Shown: in pieces, positions 18,405 through 26,534 of the stretch
Layout: each line of letters begins with the position of its first letter
How positions within the stretch are numbered: position 1 is the stretch's first letter
Assembly (NCBI RefSeq): GCF_024227715.1
Contig: NZ_CP100448.1
Coordinates: 2,687,655 to 2,751,654, forward strand
DNA from: Halomarina litorea
GTDB lineage: Archaea; Halobacteriota; Halobacteria; Halobacteriales; Haloarculaceae
Direction of reading: 5' to 3'
Length of the DNA stretch: 64,000 bases
Program-made: the position numbers and the translations under genes
The notes under the pieces: generated by a model
Seen by the model: the letters and a program-made list of their open reading frames with translations, nothing else
Database searches by the model: none
What the model was told of the DNA's origin: nothing

Positions 18405-19110
18405 TCAGTCTTCGCCGACGGACTCGCACGCTCGGAGGACCGTCTCTGGCGAATCAGCGAGGAAGATGGCCCGATACGTTCCCTTGCCTTTCCCGGCACC
18501 TTTGCGGCGTTGATCGAGAACATCGAGGTCCTCGAGTTCGTCGAGCAAGTCACGGACGCGACGCCACGAAAGTGTGTTCGTCCCCTCGTGTTGCGTGAGC
18601 TGTTCGTATTTCGCGTATACGTTGTGGGATTTCACCGTCTCGCCGGGAGCGACATCCTTTGTCGTCAGAGCGACCGCCTGCATGACGTACTGTGATTGGA
18701 TCGGCTGGGTCTGCATCAGCTTCACCAGCTTGTCTGCTTCAGCTTTGTCGAGTGCCTGTTCGACGTGAGAAGTCGTCAGTACGTCCGCCCCCTCGCGTTC
18801 AGCAATCTCCCCCGTCTTCCGGAGGATATCGATCGCCTGCCGAGCGTCGCCGTACTCTTGGGCGGCGAACTTGGCAGCGGTCGCAAAGACGTCGTCAAGG
18901 TCGCCCTCGTCATCGGGAAGGACGTCGCTGTTGAACGCGTCTCGACGTGCCTTAAGGATATGAAAGAGTTCGTCGATGTTGTACGGCGGGAAGACGAGTT
19001 CGTTCTGTGTCAGCGAGGACCTGACCTCCGAGTTCAACCGCTCCTCGAACCGTGCCTTGTTCGAAATGCCCACGACACCGAGACAGCAGTTGCAGTGCGC
19101 GTTTCCGCTG
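18405..19110 (-). pseudogene. Orc1/Cdc6 remnant 4, 5' end removed by a tnpB element
   Basis: Recognisable Orc1/Cdc6 sequence starts at LGVVGISNKARFEERL (sensor 1) and runs through LVFPPYNIDELFHIL, EYGDARQAIDILRKTGE and a complete winged helix to the stop at 18405. Everything upstream, including Walker A and B, is replaced by the right end of the tnpB element that begins at 19114. The open frame can be extended to 19274 only through transposon sequence, so that start is an artefact. Confidence 0.8.
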
Positions 19111-19113
19111 TGT

Positions 19114-19145
19114 GACATCCTCCCCGGCGTAACTGCCGGGGCTTC
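19114..19145 (-). mobile_element. right end of IS1341-type element (GACATCCTCCCC hairpin)
   Basis: Plus-strand reading begins GACATCCTCCCC and forms a hairpin CCCCGGC-6 nt-GCCGGGG (19122-19141). The same GACATCCTCCCC end occurs at 22432 and, inverted, at 26030. It lies just past the tnpB stop at 19174, the place where the guide-RNA-like (omega RNA) 3' region of such elements is located. Confidence 0.7.
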
Positions 19146-19173
19146 CCGTACCGCAGGTGGGATATTTGCCGGT

Positions 19174-20427
19174 CTACGACACAACCTGTTCTCTCGTGTG
19201 AAACGTCCCGCTCTCGCGGTCAAACAGGTATGTCGATGGCTGTGCCACACAGCCGTTACTCCTATCCTCCCCATGAGGACTCGAAGTTATCTTCTGTCGC
19301 ATGTTCTCCGCCCCGTTGCAATCCGCATTACCGACCAACCCACACGACTGGCAGACGTACAACCCACGGTGCTTGCGGTTCGACTTCGTATCGTCACCAC
19401 ATGCCGAACAGGTCTTCGAGGTGTTCCACTCGTTTTCTTTCAGCACTTCGACACCGTGCTCTTCGCCCTTGTACGCGAGGTACTGGTAGAGCCGGTCGAA
19501 CGCCCACGTATGGAGTTTCTTATTGCCCGTCTTCCCCCAGTCCGACTCACGCACGTTCTCGGGCCAACTCACCGCGAGCGTGCCAACACTCCGTTCGACA
19601 CACTCACTGATGATGGTCTCTGAGAGAACGTGGTAGAAGTGCGTTTCTCGGTCTGCCAGTTTCCGACGTGCCCACATCGACTGCTCAGACGGGCCGTTCT
19701 CTCCCTCTGTGTTGTACTCTGCTCTGGTGAAGTAGTGCTTGTCCTGCTTGAGCGAGTTGCCGGGATACAGCACGTATTCCTCGGGGAATGCGACCGTGAC
19801 GATGTTCGTGATGCCGAGGTCGATACCTGCAACACCGTTACCAGCTGACTCGTCAACCTCGAGGGAGATTTTGCAGACGAAGTGCAGTTCCCACTCATCA
19901 CCGTTCCAGACAGCCCGAACGTTCTGTATCGAGTTGACCTCCGAAAGGTCGACATTGGAGCGAGTCTGGTACTCACAGAGTAGGAAGTCCGAGAAGTGTT
20001 CTTTGAGGTTCGACCCTTTCGAGAGTCGCACGCGGTTGTTCTCGGGGTCGTGTTTGAACCCGTCTGCTTTGAACGTGACCGTACTACGTGGTCGTTCGTC
20101 ACCGTGTTTGCGGTAGCCGGGCGGATTCGCCTTGTCGTCTTTCTGTCGCAGGTCGAACCACGACTGGAAAGCGTCGGAAAGTTCTTCGATGACTTTCTGA
20201 CTGGATTGTGCGTTCAGGTCTTTCCAGCACGCTTGGTTCTTCATGTACGATTTCAACGCGCTCTCGTCGGGAATGATACCGATTTCGCCCCAGACGCGAG
20301 CGACGGTCCATCGGGCGACGTTCCAGAGTTTCGAGGCGGAATCACCGAGCGAATCCAGTCCATCATGAACCTGTCGCTGGTTCTGAATGGAACCAACGTA
20401 AGTGCGGGTGACGGTCAGATTCGCCAT
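19174..20427 (-). CDS. tnpB: TnpB-like RNA-guided endonuclease homolog (IS1341-type)
   Basis: 417 residues, open over its whole length. RuvC-I: VAGIDLGITN (D203). RuvC-III: GNADCNGAEN (D369). Zinc ribbon: CSAC (340/343) and CQSC (359/362). The RuvC-II region reads LAVSWPENVRE instead of the usual I-E-D-L, so the acidic residue is either lost or shifted to E290. TnpB enzymes cut DNA beside a motif using a guide made from the element's right end and help the element persist; no tnpA is present, so movement would need one in trans. Inserted in an Orc gene. Confidence 0.85.
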   Translation of the reverse strand: MANLTVTRTYVGSIQNQRQVHDGLDSLGDSASKLWNVARWTVARVWGEIGIIPDESALKSYMKNQACWKDLNAQSSQKVIEELSDAFQSWFDLRQKDDKANPPGYRKHGDERPRSTVTFKADGFKHDPENNRVRLSKGSNLKEHFSDFLLCEYQTRSNVDLSEVNSIQNVRAVWNGDEWELHFVCKISLEVDESAGNGVAGIDLGITNIVTVAFPEEYVLYPGNSLKQDKHYFTRAEYNTEGENGPSEQSMWARRKLADRETHFYHVLSETIISECVERSVGTLAVSWPENVRESDWGKTGNKKLHTWAFDRLYQYLAYKGEEHGVEVLKENEWNTSKTCSACGDDTKSNRKHRGLYVCQSCGLVGNADCNGAENMRQKITSSPHGEDRSNGCVAQPSTYLFDRESGTFHTREQVVS

Positions 20428-20520
20428 ACATAGCCAATATCGGTATAGTGACTTGTCTGTTTGGGTTTGTTTCAGTCGAACATCCGGTTAGCGATCGGTC
20501 GTGGTTAGAATCATCAGCAT

Positions 20521-20613
20521 GTCGGATTCACGCCCGTCCCCAGAACGCGTAGCGTTCTGGTGTGCGGATGAGAGCTCCGCTCTCGTCAACGCCGTCAACG
20601 GCGAGATTCTCTC
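20521..20613 (+). repeat. tandem-hairpin element end, copy 1
   Basis: Starts GATTCACGCCCG and ends GATTCTCTCC. In between are two perfect 9-bp stems with 3-nt loops, CCAGAACGC-gta-GCGTTCTGG and then one closing on GAGAGC-tcc-GCTCTC, followed by a third short stem. A near-identical copy lies at 23873-23965, and a shortened relative at 29537. It looks like the right end of a plus-strand IS605-type element whose transposase gene is gone. Confidence 0.65.
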
Positions 20614-20640
20614 CTGGAGTCAGATAGAGAGTGTTTACCG

Positions 20641-21033
20641 TCACCTCGACCGGCGAGTGATTCGTGCCACAACCAGACAACCTGCTACAGGTCTCGATAT
20701 CCCGTACGCCGGCCTCAACGTGGTGTGACCAGTCGTCGAGCGTGTCATCAGCCTGGAAATCGTCCAACACGGGATGAGTAGGGGATGGACAGTTTGGCTC
20801 AGGATCCAGTACGGGCGATTATGTCGCACGAGTTCGTGTTCCTTCAACCGTGAGAGGATCGCACTGACAGCGTCCGTCTCCAACCCATGTCGTTCGGCAA
20901 TCGTTGCCGCCTTCCACGCTCGGTCGTCATTCTCGTCGAGGAATAGTACGATTCGTTCGGTGTCGGTCCGTTTCTCGAATTCGTCGGCATCCGCGTTTTC
21001 GAACTCGTCGATGTCGGTAGTACCGCCCGACAC
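20641..21033 (-). pseudogene. broken duplicate of the winged-helix antitoxin-like gene
   Basis: From a GTG at 21033 the frame reads a near copy of the intact gene at 21929-22288 (TDIDEFENADADEFEKR, ERIVLFLDENDDRAWKAATIA, winged helix TDAVSAILSRLKEHELV). After RPYWIL the similarity stops abruptly and the rest is unrelated sequence to a stop at 20641. The toxin-like second gene is absent. The upstream DNA is also duplicated, so this is a segmental copy truncated on its 3' side. Confidence 0.7.
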
Positions 21034-21593
21034 ACACTGTGTTGGGACATAGCTGTTTGGCGTGTTTGTTGCTATCGATGAGGGCGTTACCGTGCCCAAC
21101 AATTCGAGAGAGGTTTTCCCTCGTAAGCATTGTGAGGAGTGTCCCTCGAATTCCCAATCCATTACATCGCCACCCTGCTTGAGTCAAGTCACATCATATT
21201 TATATAATATATTTTGAATTATAGGCTAAAACTGGTAGTTGCTGGTAGAGAAAGAAGGAGTGCCAAACAGTATTGCTCACTCGGTACGCGGTGTGTGGTA
21301 TACGTCAATTGCTGTTCTGAAATCGCCCGACACGATGGTGATTTCTCACTCGGTGTGGGAGGTGCCATCGATAATTTTTCCACTTTGGTTCGCAGACACC
21401 CCGGCAGAGTCCATACTCACTCGGTACGAGGTGTGTCCCTCTCGTGCCTGCATCGGTAGAGCGAATTCCGTAGCACCTGATGAATGCGGCAGATCTACGG
21501 GCAATAAACGACGCCAGCGTGTACGCAAGCGAGAGCATCCACTCGAGGAGGTACAGGCGTCTACAAGCCAGGCGAACGTATCAGCGAGCCATC
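21034..21593. repeat. gene-poor stretch with CTCACTCGGTRYGNGGTGTGT repeats
   Basis: No credible gene. Three copies of a 20-21-bp motif lie at 21276-21296, 21345-21364 and 21416-21436, about 70 bp apart. A fourth copy is at 22375-22395, upstream of the intact winged-helix/PemK pair. Copies 3 and 4 share further flanking sequence (GCAGAGTCCA before, CCCTCTC after), so at least those two derive from the same duplicated promoter region. Operator function is inference. Confidence 0.5.
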
Positions 21594-21932
21594 TCAGGAG
21601 ATGTAGTCGATCACCTGGCTCACCACATCCTCGGTACGGTCGTCCACGAGCGATGTCAGGTAGTGGTCGACGTCCGCAGCACTGTTCAGCGTCGCAAGCG
21701 ACCAGGGAAGAACGTGACTTCGTTCCCCAAGTGGGTCGCCCTCGTAGTCGTCGTCTCTCAGTGCGAGCGCCGCTTTGTGATAGGCCTTCGTGGAAATCAG
21801 GACCGTGATGAGTTGCACGCCGTGGTTCGGGAATCGAGGAGTCCCTAGCACGAGCATCGGGCGACCCTTCTCCGAGAGCGGGTCAGTCGCCCAGACGATG
21901 TCACCACGTTCCAGTTCTTCGAACGCGGTCAC
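21594..21932 (-). CDS. PemK/MazF-like toxin
   Basis: 112 residues. ERGDIVWATDP and GRPMLVLGTPRFP are the conserved N-terminal strands of PemK/MazF-type SH3-like barrel nucleases, with the family's typical small size. These toxins cut mRNA at short sequences and are restrained by the protein encoded upstream. The start is a GTG overlapping the TGA of the upstream winged-helix gene (GTGA), so translation is coupled. Toxin activity is not shown by the sequence; sure of the family at a moderate level. Confidence 0.75.
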   Translation of the reverse strand: MTAFEELERGDIVWATDPLSEKGRPMLVLGTPRFPNHGVQLITVLISTKAYHKAALALRDDDYEGDPLGERSHVLPWSLATLNSAADVDHYLTSLVDDRTEDVVSQVIDYIS

Positions 21933-22288
21933 CGTACCTCTTCCATCTCCTCGGTTTGGAGATCTTCGAGACGCTCGTCACCGTACTGGTCGGCTGCCGT
22001 CTCATGATGTCGGTGGAGCTGGTAGGCCGACTGGAGCCGTTCTTCGTCGTCCGTGATCGCCCAGTACGGGCGCTTGTGCCGCACGAGCTCGCGGTCCTTC
22101 AATCGTGAGAGAATCGCACTGACAGCGTCCGTCTCTAGCCCGAGTCGGTCGGCAATCGTCGCCGCCTTCCACGCCCGGTCGTCATTCTCATCGAGAAACA
22201 GGACGATTCGCTCGGTATCGTTTCGTTCCTCGAATTCGTCGGCATCGGCGTTTTCGAACTCGTCGATATCGATAGTACCGCTCGACAT
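21929..22288 (-). CDS. winged-helix antitoxin-like regulator
   Basis: 119 residues: an acidic N-terminus (IDIDEFENADADEFEER), a MarR-like winged helix (AWKAATIADRLGLETDAVSAILSRLKDRELV) and a charged helical tail rich in Glu and His. It precedes and overlaps the PemK-like gene, the usual antitoxin-toxin order, and its winged helix would bind the shared promoter, which contains a CTCACTCGG repeat at 22375. A broken duplicate sits at 20641. The pairing with PemK is by context. Confidence 0.75.
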   Translation of the reverse strand: MSSGTIDIDEFENADADEFEERNDTERIVLFLDENDDRAWKAATIADRLGLETDAVSAILSRLKDRELVRHKRPYWAITDDEERLQSAYQLHRHHETAADQYGDERLEDLQTEEMEEVR

Positions 22289-22431
22289 AGGCTAATGTTG
22301 GGACTGTTGGGACATAGCTGTTTGGCATGTTTGTTGCTGTAGACAGGGGCGTTACCACCCCTGCAGAGTCCACGCTCACTCGGTGTAGGGTGTGTCCCTC
22401 TCATCGTAATGTGGCCTCCAATTATTTTTAT

Positions 22432-22460
22432 GACATCCTCCCCGGCGTGAACGCCGAGGT
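22432..22460 (-). mobile_element. right end of tnpB element 3
   Basis: GACATCCTCCCC at 22432-22443 leads into a stem GGCGT-GA-ACGCC (22444-22455). It lies just after the tnpB stop at 22483, matching the arrangement at 19114. A second, inverted copy of this type of end together with the preceding sequence (CTGCCTCCGTGGGTC) is found alone at 25958-26030. Confidence 0.65.
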
Positions 22461-22482
22461 TTCCTCGCGCTGGGGGTATCGC

Positions 22483-23763
22483 TTACCGACCCACGGAGGC
22501 AACTTGCGGGTTCGTGCGCTCCTCGTTGGAACAAGAGCGTGGTGACTCTGACCAGTCGTGGTCGTTCCACGTGAGGCACACGGGCCGTGCCATCGGCCTT
22601 GGTACTGCATCGTCTGTCTGCCGTCTCAGAAACGTCTCGCTTGCGGTGAGGTCTGCATGCCCCTCGAAGCCGCACGGACACATCAGCGTGTCGCGGTGGC
22701 GGGTCGTTCGCTCCGTGGACCCGCAGTTCGGACACTCTTGGCTTGTCCACGCTTCCGACCGGACTTCGACCTCCATGCCGTACTCCTCGGCGGTACACGC
22801 GAGCCGGTCGATGAACTGTCGGAAGGCCCAGAAGTTGTGCGTCTTCGCGTTCGCTTCGACCGACCAGTGCGTGTCCAGTACGTCCGTTAACGCCCCGACG
22901 AATACCGTGGAGACGCCTTCGGCGTGCAACCGTTCGATGAGGTCGCGTACCAGCGCGTCTTGGGCGTGGTCGCGGCGTCTCGTCCGACCACGGTACAGCG
23001 AGTGTATCCGATTCGAGGAGTATCGACCGTCGTCCAAGAGCGATTGAAGTCGAGCGATTTCTCGCGTCGTCTCGCGGAACCGCTCGAACAGGTCGTGCCC
23101 CTCGTACAGCAGTTGCGTGCCGGTTGTCGTCGTACAGGCGACGAGGTTGTTCGCACCAATATCCAGCGCGGTGGTTTCGTCCGCCAGTGGGTGTGCCAGC
23201 CGAAAATTGTCGATAGTGACTGGCTGAAAGGCCCTGAATGTCTGTGCTTGTTCGTCCCAGAACACCTCTAACCGACCCTGCTTGTCGTACTTTTTCCAGT
23301 TGGGTTCGCCCCGAATTTCGAGCCGGAGGCGTTCGCGGTGTCCCAACCTGTACTCGTCTTTCAGATCTTTGCCGACGAGGAGTTCGAGCCGGGAGTATTC
23401 GCCCCACTCGATGGAGTACGACGTATTGCGGATGTACGTTCGGAGTTCGCGGCCATCCTCGGCGTTGCCCCAGAAGCCGGGCTTGCCGTTGGCTTCGCCC
23501 TTTTTCTTGAGCGCGAAGAACGACCGCCACGCTTCGCGGTTCTTCCGTTCGATTTGTTGAACGGTCGAAGCCCCGAGCGTGCCGCCATAGCGCCCGCGAT
23601 ACTCGCTGATGTCCCACACGTCTCCGTCTGGGTCTGCGTAGTTCTCGCGGCGCTCGTAATTGATTTCGTTCCAGAGAGCGGCAGAAGCGTCCAACAGGCG
23701 TCGAAGCAACTCCTCGTCCTCATCGGACTGAGGAACCACGTCGAACGTGTTGGTCCGCTTCAT
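22483..23763 (-). CDS. tnpB: TnpB-like protein (IS1341-type), RuvC-II residue substituted
   Basis: 426 residues, complete frame from [10 protein letters not shown]. RuvC-I is ALDIGANNL (D201), Ruv[13 protein letters not shown] (D371), zinc ribbon CPNC (344/347) and MCPCGF (362/364). The RuvC-II strand reads [11 protein letters not shown]: in canonical TnpB this is I-E-D-L, and here the positions are G290-A291. If the alignment is right, one of three metal ligands is missing. A long polar C-terminus (from [10 protein letters not shown]) runs into the element's right end. No tnpA. Inserted between the toxin-antitoxin pair and the HEPN-like gene. Confidence 0.83.
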   Translation of the reverse strand: MKRTNTFDVVPQSDEDEELLRRLLDASAALWNEINYERRENYADPDGDVWDISEYRGRYGGTLGASTVQQIERKNREAWRSFFALKKKGEANGKPGFWGNAEDGRELRTYIRNTSYSIEWGEYSRLELLVGKDLKDEYRLGHRERLRLEIRGEPNWKKYDKQGRLEVFWDEQAQTFRAFQPVTIDNFRLAHPLADETTALDIGANNLVACTTTTGTQLLYEGHDLFERFRETTREIARLQSLLDDGRYSSNRIHSLYRGRTRRRDHAQDALVRDLIERLHAEGVSTVFVGALTDVLDTHWSVEANAKTHNFWAFRQFIDRLACTAEEYGMEVEVRSEAWTSQECPNCGSTERTTRHRDTLMCPCGFEGHADLTASETFLRRQTDDAVPRPMARPVCLTWNDHDWSESPRSCSNEERTNPQVASVGR

Positions 23764-23872
23764 CGAACTAACAGAGGGTATGTCTATAGATATATGTCTG
23801 CCATCCGGAGTGAAAGTGAACGCGCGAGGGATACCCCGGACTGAGTGGTGTCGGGGGTTGCGTCCCTCTTGT

Positions 23873-23965
23873 CGGATTCACGCCCGTCCCCAGAACGCTA
23901 CGCGTTCTGGTGTGCGGACGAGAGCTCCGCTCTCGTCAACGCCGTAAACGACGGGACTCTCTCCT
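23873..23965 (+). repeat. tandem-hairpin element end, copy 2
   Basis: Second copy of the element at 20521: GATTCACGCCCG, stem CCAGAACGC-tac-GCGTTCTGG, stem GACGAGAGC-tcc-GCTCTCGTC, third short stem, ending ACTCTCTCC. Directly after it the reading frame of the HEPN-like protein begins, so the element end has replaced the gene's own start. Confidence 0.65.
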
Positions 23966-24464
23966 TGAATCAGGTAGCACGCGCATCGAGCAACTCATCG
24001 ACGAAGTCCAGGCCGCGTTCGACCACCGGCCGACTGAAATCGAGTCCGGTCTTAACGTCGACGACGCCGCACTCCTCCAGCTACGGAAGGGATGCCGGTT
24101 GCTCGCCGGCGCTGCGGCGCTCCAAGATGCGGCGTACTACACGCTTGTCATCGAAGCGTCGTTCGTGGCCATCGAGCGAACGGTCGAGTTTCGCTTGTTC
24201 GAACGGGGAACAACGCAGCCCGACGACCTCCCCGGGACGCACTCAGGTGTGTACCGGGAAGCGGCGAGGACAGGAATCTTCGCTGAATCGACCGCTGCGG
24301 ATCTTGCGGACCTCTGGCGGAACTACCAGGCGAAGACGTACTATCAGGACGGGCTCGCTACAGCGGATCGTGCTGAGAAAACATACGCGCTCGCAGCGGA
24401 AGTCCATACGTTCGTAAACTACCCCACCCTACTTCGCTCGGTCGAACGCGACCTCGCTCGTTGA
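23910..24464 (+). CDS. HEPN-like domain protein, 5' end replaced by a transposon end
   Basis: Family-like sequence starts at TRIEQLIDEVQAAFDHRP and is all-helical, with a C-terminal LWRNYQAKTYYQDGLA segment resembling the conserved R...K/H helix of haloarchaeal HEPN proteins (no clear R-x4-H is visible). HEPN proteins are often RNases or toxins paired with a nucleotidyltransferase; no such partner is adjacent. The first ~20 codons from ATG 23910 encode the inverted hairpins of a transposon end, so the native start was lost. Between those hairpins and the conserved part there is no other ATG, GTG or TTG in frame. Confidence 0.5.
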   Translation: MCGRELRSRQRRKRRDSLLESGSTRIEQLIDEVQAAFDHRPTEIESGLNVDDAALLQLRKGCRLLAGAAALQDAAYYTLVIEASFVAIERTVEFRLFERGTTQPDDLPGTHSGVYREAARTGIFAESTAADLADLWRNYQAKTYYQDGLATADRAEKTYALAAEVHTFVNYPTLLRSVERDLAR

Positions 24465-24472
24465 GGGTGTCG

Positions 24473-24521
24473 CCAGAACTCTCCGAGTTCTGGCTGCTAA
24501 CCAGAAGTCAAAGACTTCTGG
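24473..24521. repeat. two perfect tandem hairpins at the tnpB 4 end
   Basis: CCAGAACTC-tcc-GAGTTCTGG (24473-24493) followed by CCAGAAGTC-aaa-GACTTCTGG (24501-24521). Same geometry (9-bp stems, 3-nt loops) as the element ends at 20521 and 23873. It lies between the HEPN-like gene and the tnpB remnant 4, on the side where the right end of that element should be. Confidence 0.65.
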
Positions 24522-24549
24522 TGATAGGGCTTTCGCGTGGACTCCCGTT

Positions 24550-25758
24550 CTATGCCACCGAATCGATAGCAGGGGGAACATACTCCCCACTCACGTTCAA
24601 CGTCCCACGATTCAAGCGCACGTCTACGGGTGCGCCTCCGTCGTCTGCGTTTTGCCGACGGCGGAGATACTTCCAACCGATGTTTTTCGCGGCGTTGTAA
24701 TCCGCGTGGTTCTCGTACCCGCATTTCTGACAGGCGAACACTTCTCCCGAACGGTTGTCGTCGTGGGTACACCCGCACGTCGAACACCGCTTCGAGGTGT
24801 TCCGTGGGTCCACCTGTACGACTTCGAGGCCGTATTCTGTGGCTTTGTACTCGACGTACTCGTAGAGGCGTCGGAACGCCCAGACGTGTTGCCACGTTGC
24901 CTCGGGGATGTTCTCACGGATGTGTATCAAATCCTCGAAGACGATGTGCGAACAGTTGGTATCGAGGGCTTCCTCGATTAGTTCGTTCGATACCGTGTGC
25001 AGATGTATCTCGAATCGACCTGTCTCTTTCCGACCGACCGATTCGATATTCTCGTGGGCGTGTCGAGAGCCACACTGTTGGAGCGAGCCACGGCGTTTCT
25101 CGTACTCTCGACGCCAGTGGTTAAACTCGTCTGCCGACCAGAACCGTCCGGTCGAAGCGACAGCGATGTTGTTGACACCCAAATCCACACCAAGGACTGT
25201 TCTGTGCTTAGCGTGGGAATCGGGTGTCTCAGTCGTCTTGAGCATCGAGGCGTGGAGATACCACTCTCCGTCTCGATACTGGAGGTGGCCCATCCGAAAC
25301 GCGAAGTCGTCGTCTTCGACGTACTTTGTCGGTGGCGTCTCCGCGTCGTCGGGGAGGATGTAGTCACACTTGACGCGCCCTCCGACCGTCGAAAGCGACA
25401 CGTGGTTCCGATGGAACGTCGCGCTCCGCTTGTCGTACACCGCGCTATCGGCGGAGAAGTACGGTTGTGACGTGTTCTCACCACGCTTGATTCGCTCGAC
25501 GCCACTCGTGACGGCTTCGACTGCCCGTCAGATGCCTTTCTGAACGAGGTTCGCTGTCAAATCCGTCTCGTCGCGGAGACGGTCGTACAGGGCGCTCTCG
25601 GCTTTCGCTTTCGAGGTGACGTGGTAGTCGTCGTCCCGCCAGCACCACTCGCTCCCGACGTTTGCGCAGTGTTTGAACTGCTCGACTGTTTCCTCCAAGA
25701 GCGCATCGGCTCTCTCGGGGGTGTCGAGTTTGATGACGGCGGTACGACGGACTTCCAC
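24550..25758 (-). pseudogene. tnpB: tnpB remnant 4, single in-frame TGA
   Basis: Complete tnpB frame of 402 codons from MEVRRTAVIKLDTPER, broken once by TGA at 25528-25530 (between KGI and RAVEAVTS). All three RuvC motifs look canonical: [22 protein letters not shown] with the acidic E-D, and [10 protein letters not shown]; zinc ribbon CSTC and CQKC are intact. So this copy has the best-preserved active site but a nonsense codon at position 77, probably from CGA (Arg) by one C-to-T change. An internal ATG at 25440 could give a protein missing the N-terminal domain. Confidence 0.82.
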
Positions 25759-25957
25759 TGTACTTCACATTGCTATGCGGTGTTACTAATGGTTTTGGGA
25801 GCACATCAGCAGTCGGGGTGTGTTCGTATCAGCCCGTGTCGGTTTCCTCCCCGCCCTACTCGCTCCCTTCGGTCGCTCCTTGAGGACAGGGCATCCACCT
25901 CGATTTTCTGGTGAAACCACACGTTCACGAAAGTCCAAAAAAGTGCGCACAGACCCG

Positions 25958-26030
25958 CAAGCTGCCTCCGTGGGTCAGTAGCCGAATCCCCAACGGAGGA
26001 ATCCTCGCGCTTTGACGCGGGGAGGATGTC
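25958..26030 (+). mobile_element. solitary element right end, plus orientation
   Basis: CTGCCTCCGTGGGTC near 25965 and a terminal hairpin ending GGGGAGGATGTC (26019-26030) match the right end of tnpB element 3 in inverse orientation. No plus-strand tnpB precedes it; the element has been deleted except for its end. The last bases form the stop codon of the PIN gene on the other strand. Confidence 0.6.
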
Positions 26031-26526
26031 AATCCTGCCGACGGTATGGGAGGGTCGTCACATCGAATGCATCGTAGTGACTGTCATACGTGAGGATATG
26101 ATCGACCTCCAACTCGGCCATGTGTGATGCGACGATGAAGTCGGTGAGCGACGCATCAAGATCGGTCCACGTGATGAAGGTTTCTACGGCGTCATCAAAG
26201 ATGGCCTCGGACACGAATTCGACATGATAGAGCGTGCTCTCGTCGAGTGTCGTCAGGAAGGCTATCGCGTTCTGCAGCGATGCCTGCTTTTTCAGTCGGG
26301 TGGCCGCCTCGTCGACGATGTGATCGTTGACGATGAGCCGTCGGTAGGGGAGGTCGCCACCGCGAACGAACGTCATGAACGCCCGTGACACCGCATGCAT
26401 CTGGTCGCGGGGGTTGAAGAGGGCGTACAGAAATTTCGGGCCAACGACGACCTGATGTCGAACGTGGCCTGGGCGGAAGTGTTCGGCCGTGACGGGTCCG
26501 ATTGGTGTCTCGACTGGCTCGGCCAT
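26029..26526 (-). CDS. PIN-domain toxin-like protein, 3' end formed by a transposon end
   Basis: About 165 residues from MAEPVETPIGPVTAEHF. The conserved acidic positions fit a PIN (VapC-like) ribonuclease: VNDHIVDEAATRL in the middle, and TDLDASLTDFIVASHMAEL and ILTYDSHYDAF near the end. The start at 26526 lies 9 bp after the antitoxin stop; the frame runs further up but through the antitoxin gene. The TGA stop uses bases 26029-26031, which belong to the transposon end, so a few native C-terminal residues may be lost. Confidence 0.7.
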   Translation of the reverse strand: MAEPVETPIGPVTAEHFRPGHVRHQVVVGPKFLYALFNPRDQMHAVSRAFMTFVRGGDLPYRRLIVNDHIVDEAATRLKKQASLQNAIAFLTTLDESTLYHVEFVSEAIFDDAVETFITWTDLDASLTDFIVASHMAELEVDHILTYDSHYDAFDVTTLPYRRQD

Positions 26527-26534
26527 ATATCGGG

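Noticed and set aside
19110-19274. Start of Orc copy 4 at 19274
   Set aside because: The first ~55 residues come from the right end of the tnpB element; Orc similarity begins at LGVVGISN.
22376-23617. 413-residue Arg-rich frame overlapping tnpB 3
   Set aside because: Same strand but shifted; the tnpB frame carries all family motifs.
12623-25758. TGA read as an amino acid (recoding)
   Set aside because: The in-frame TGAs occur only in dead mobile genes and relics, together with TAA and TAG; ordinary genes end in TGA normally.
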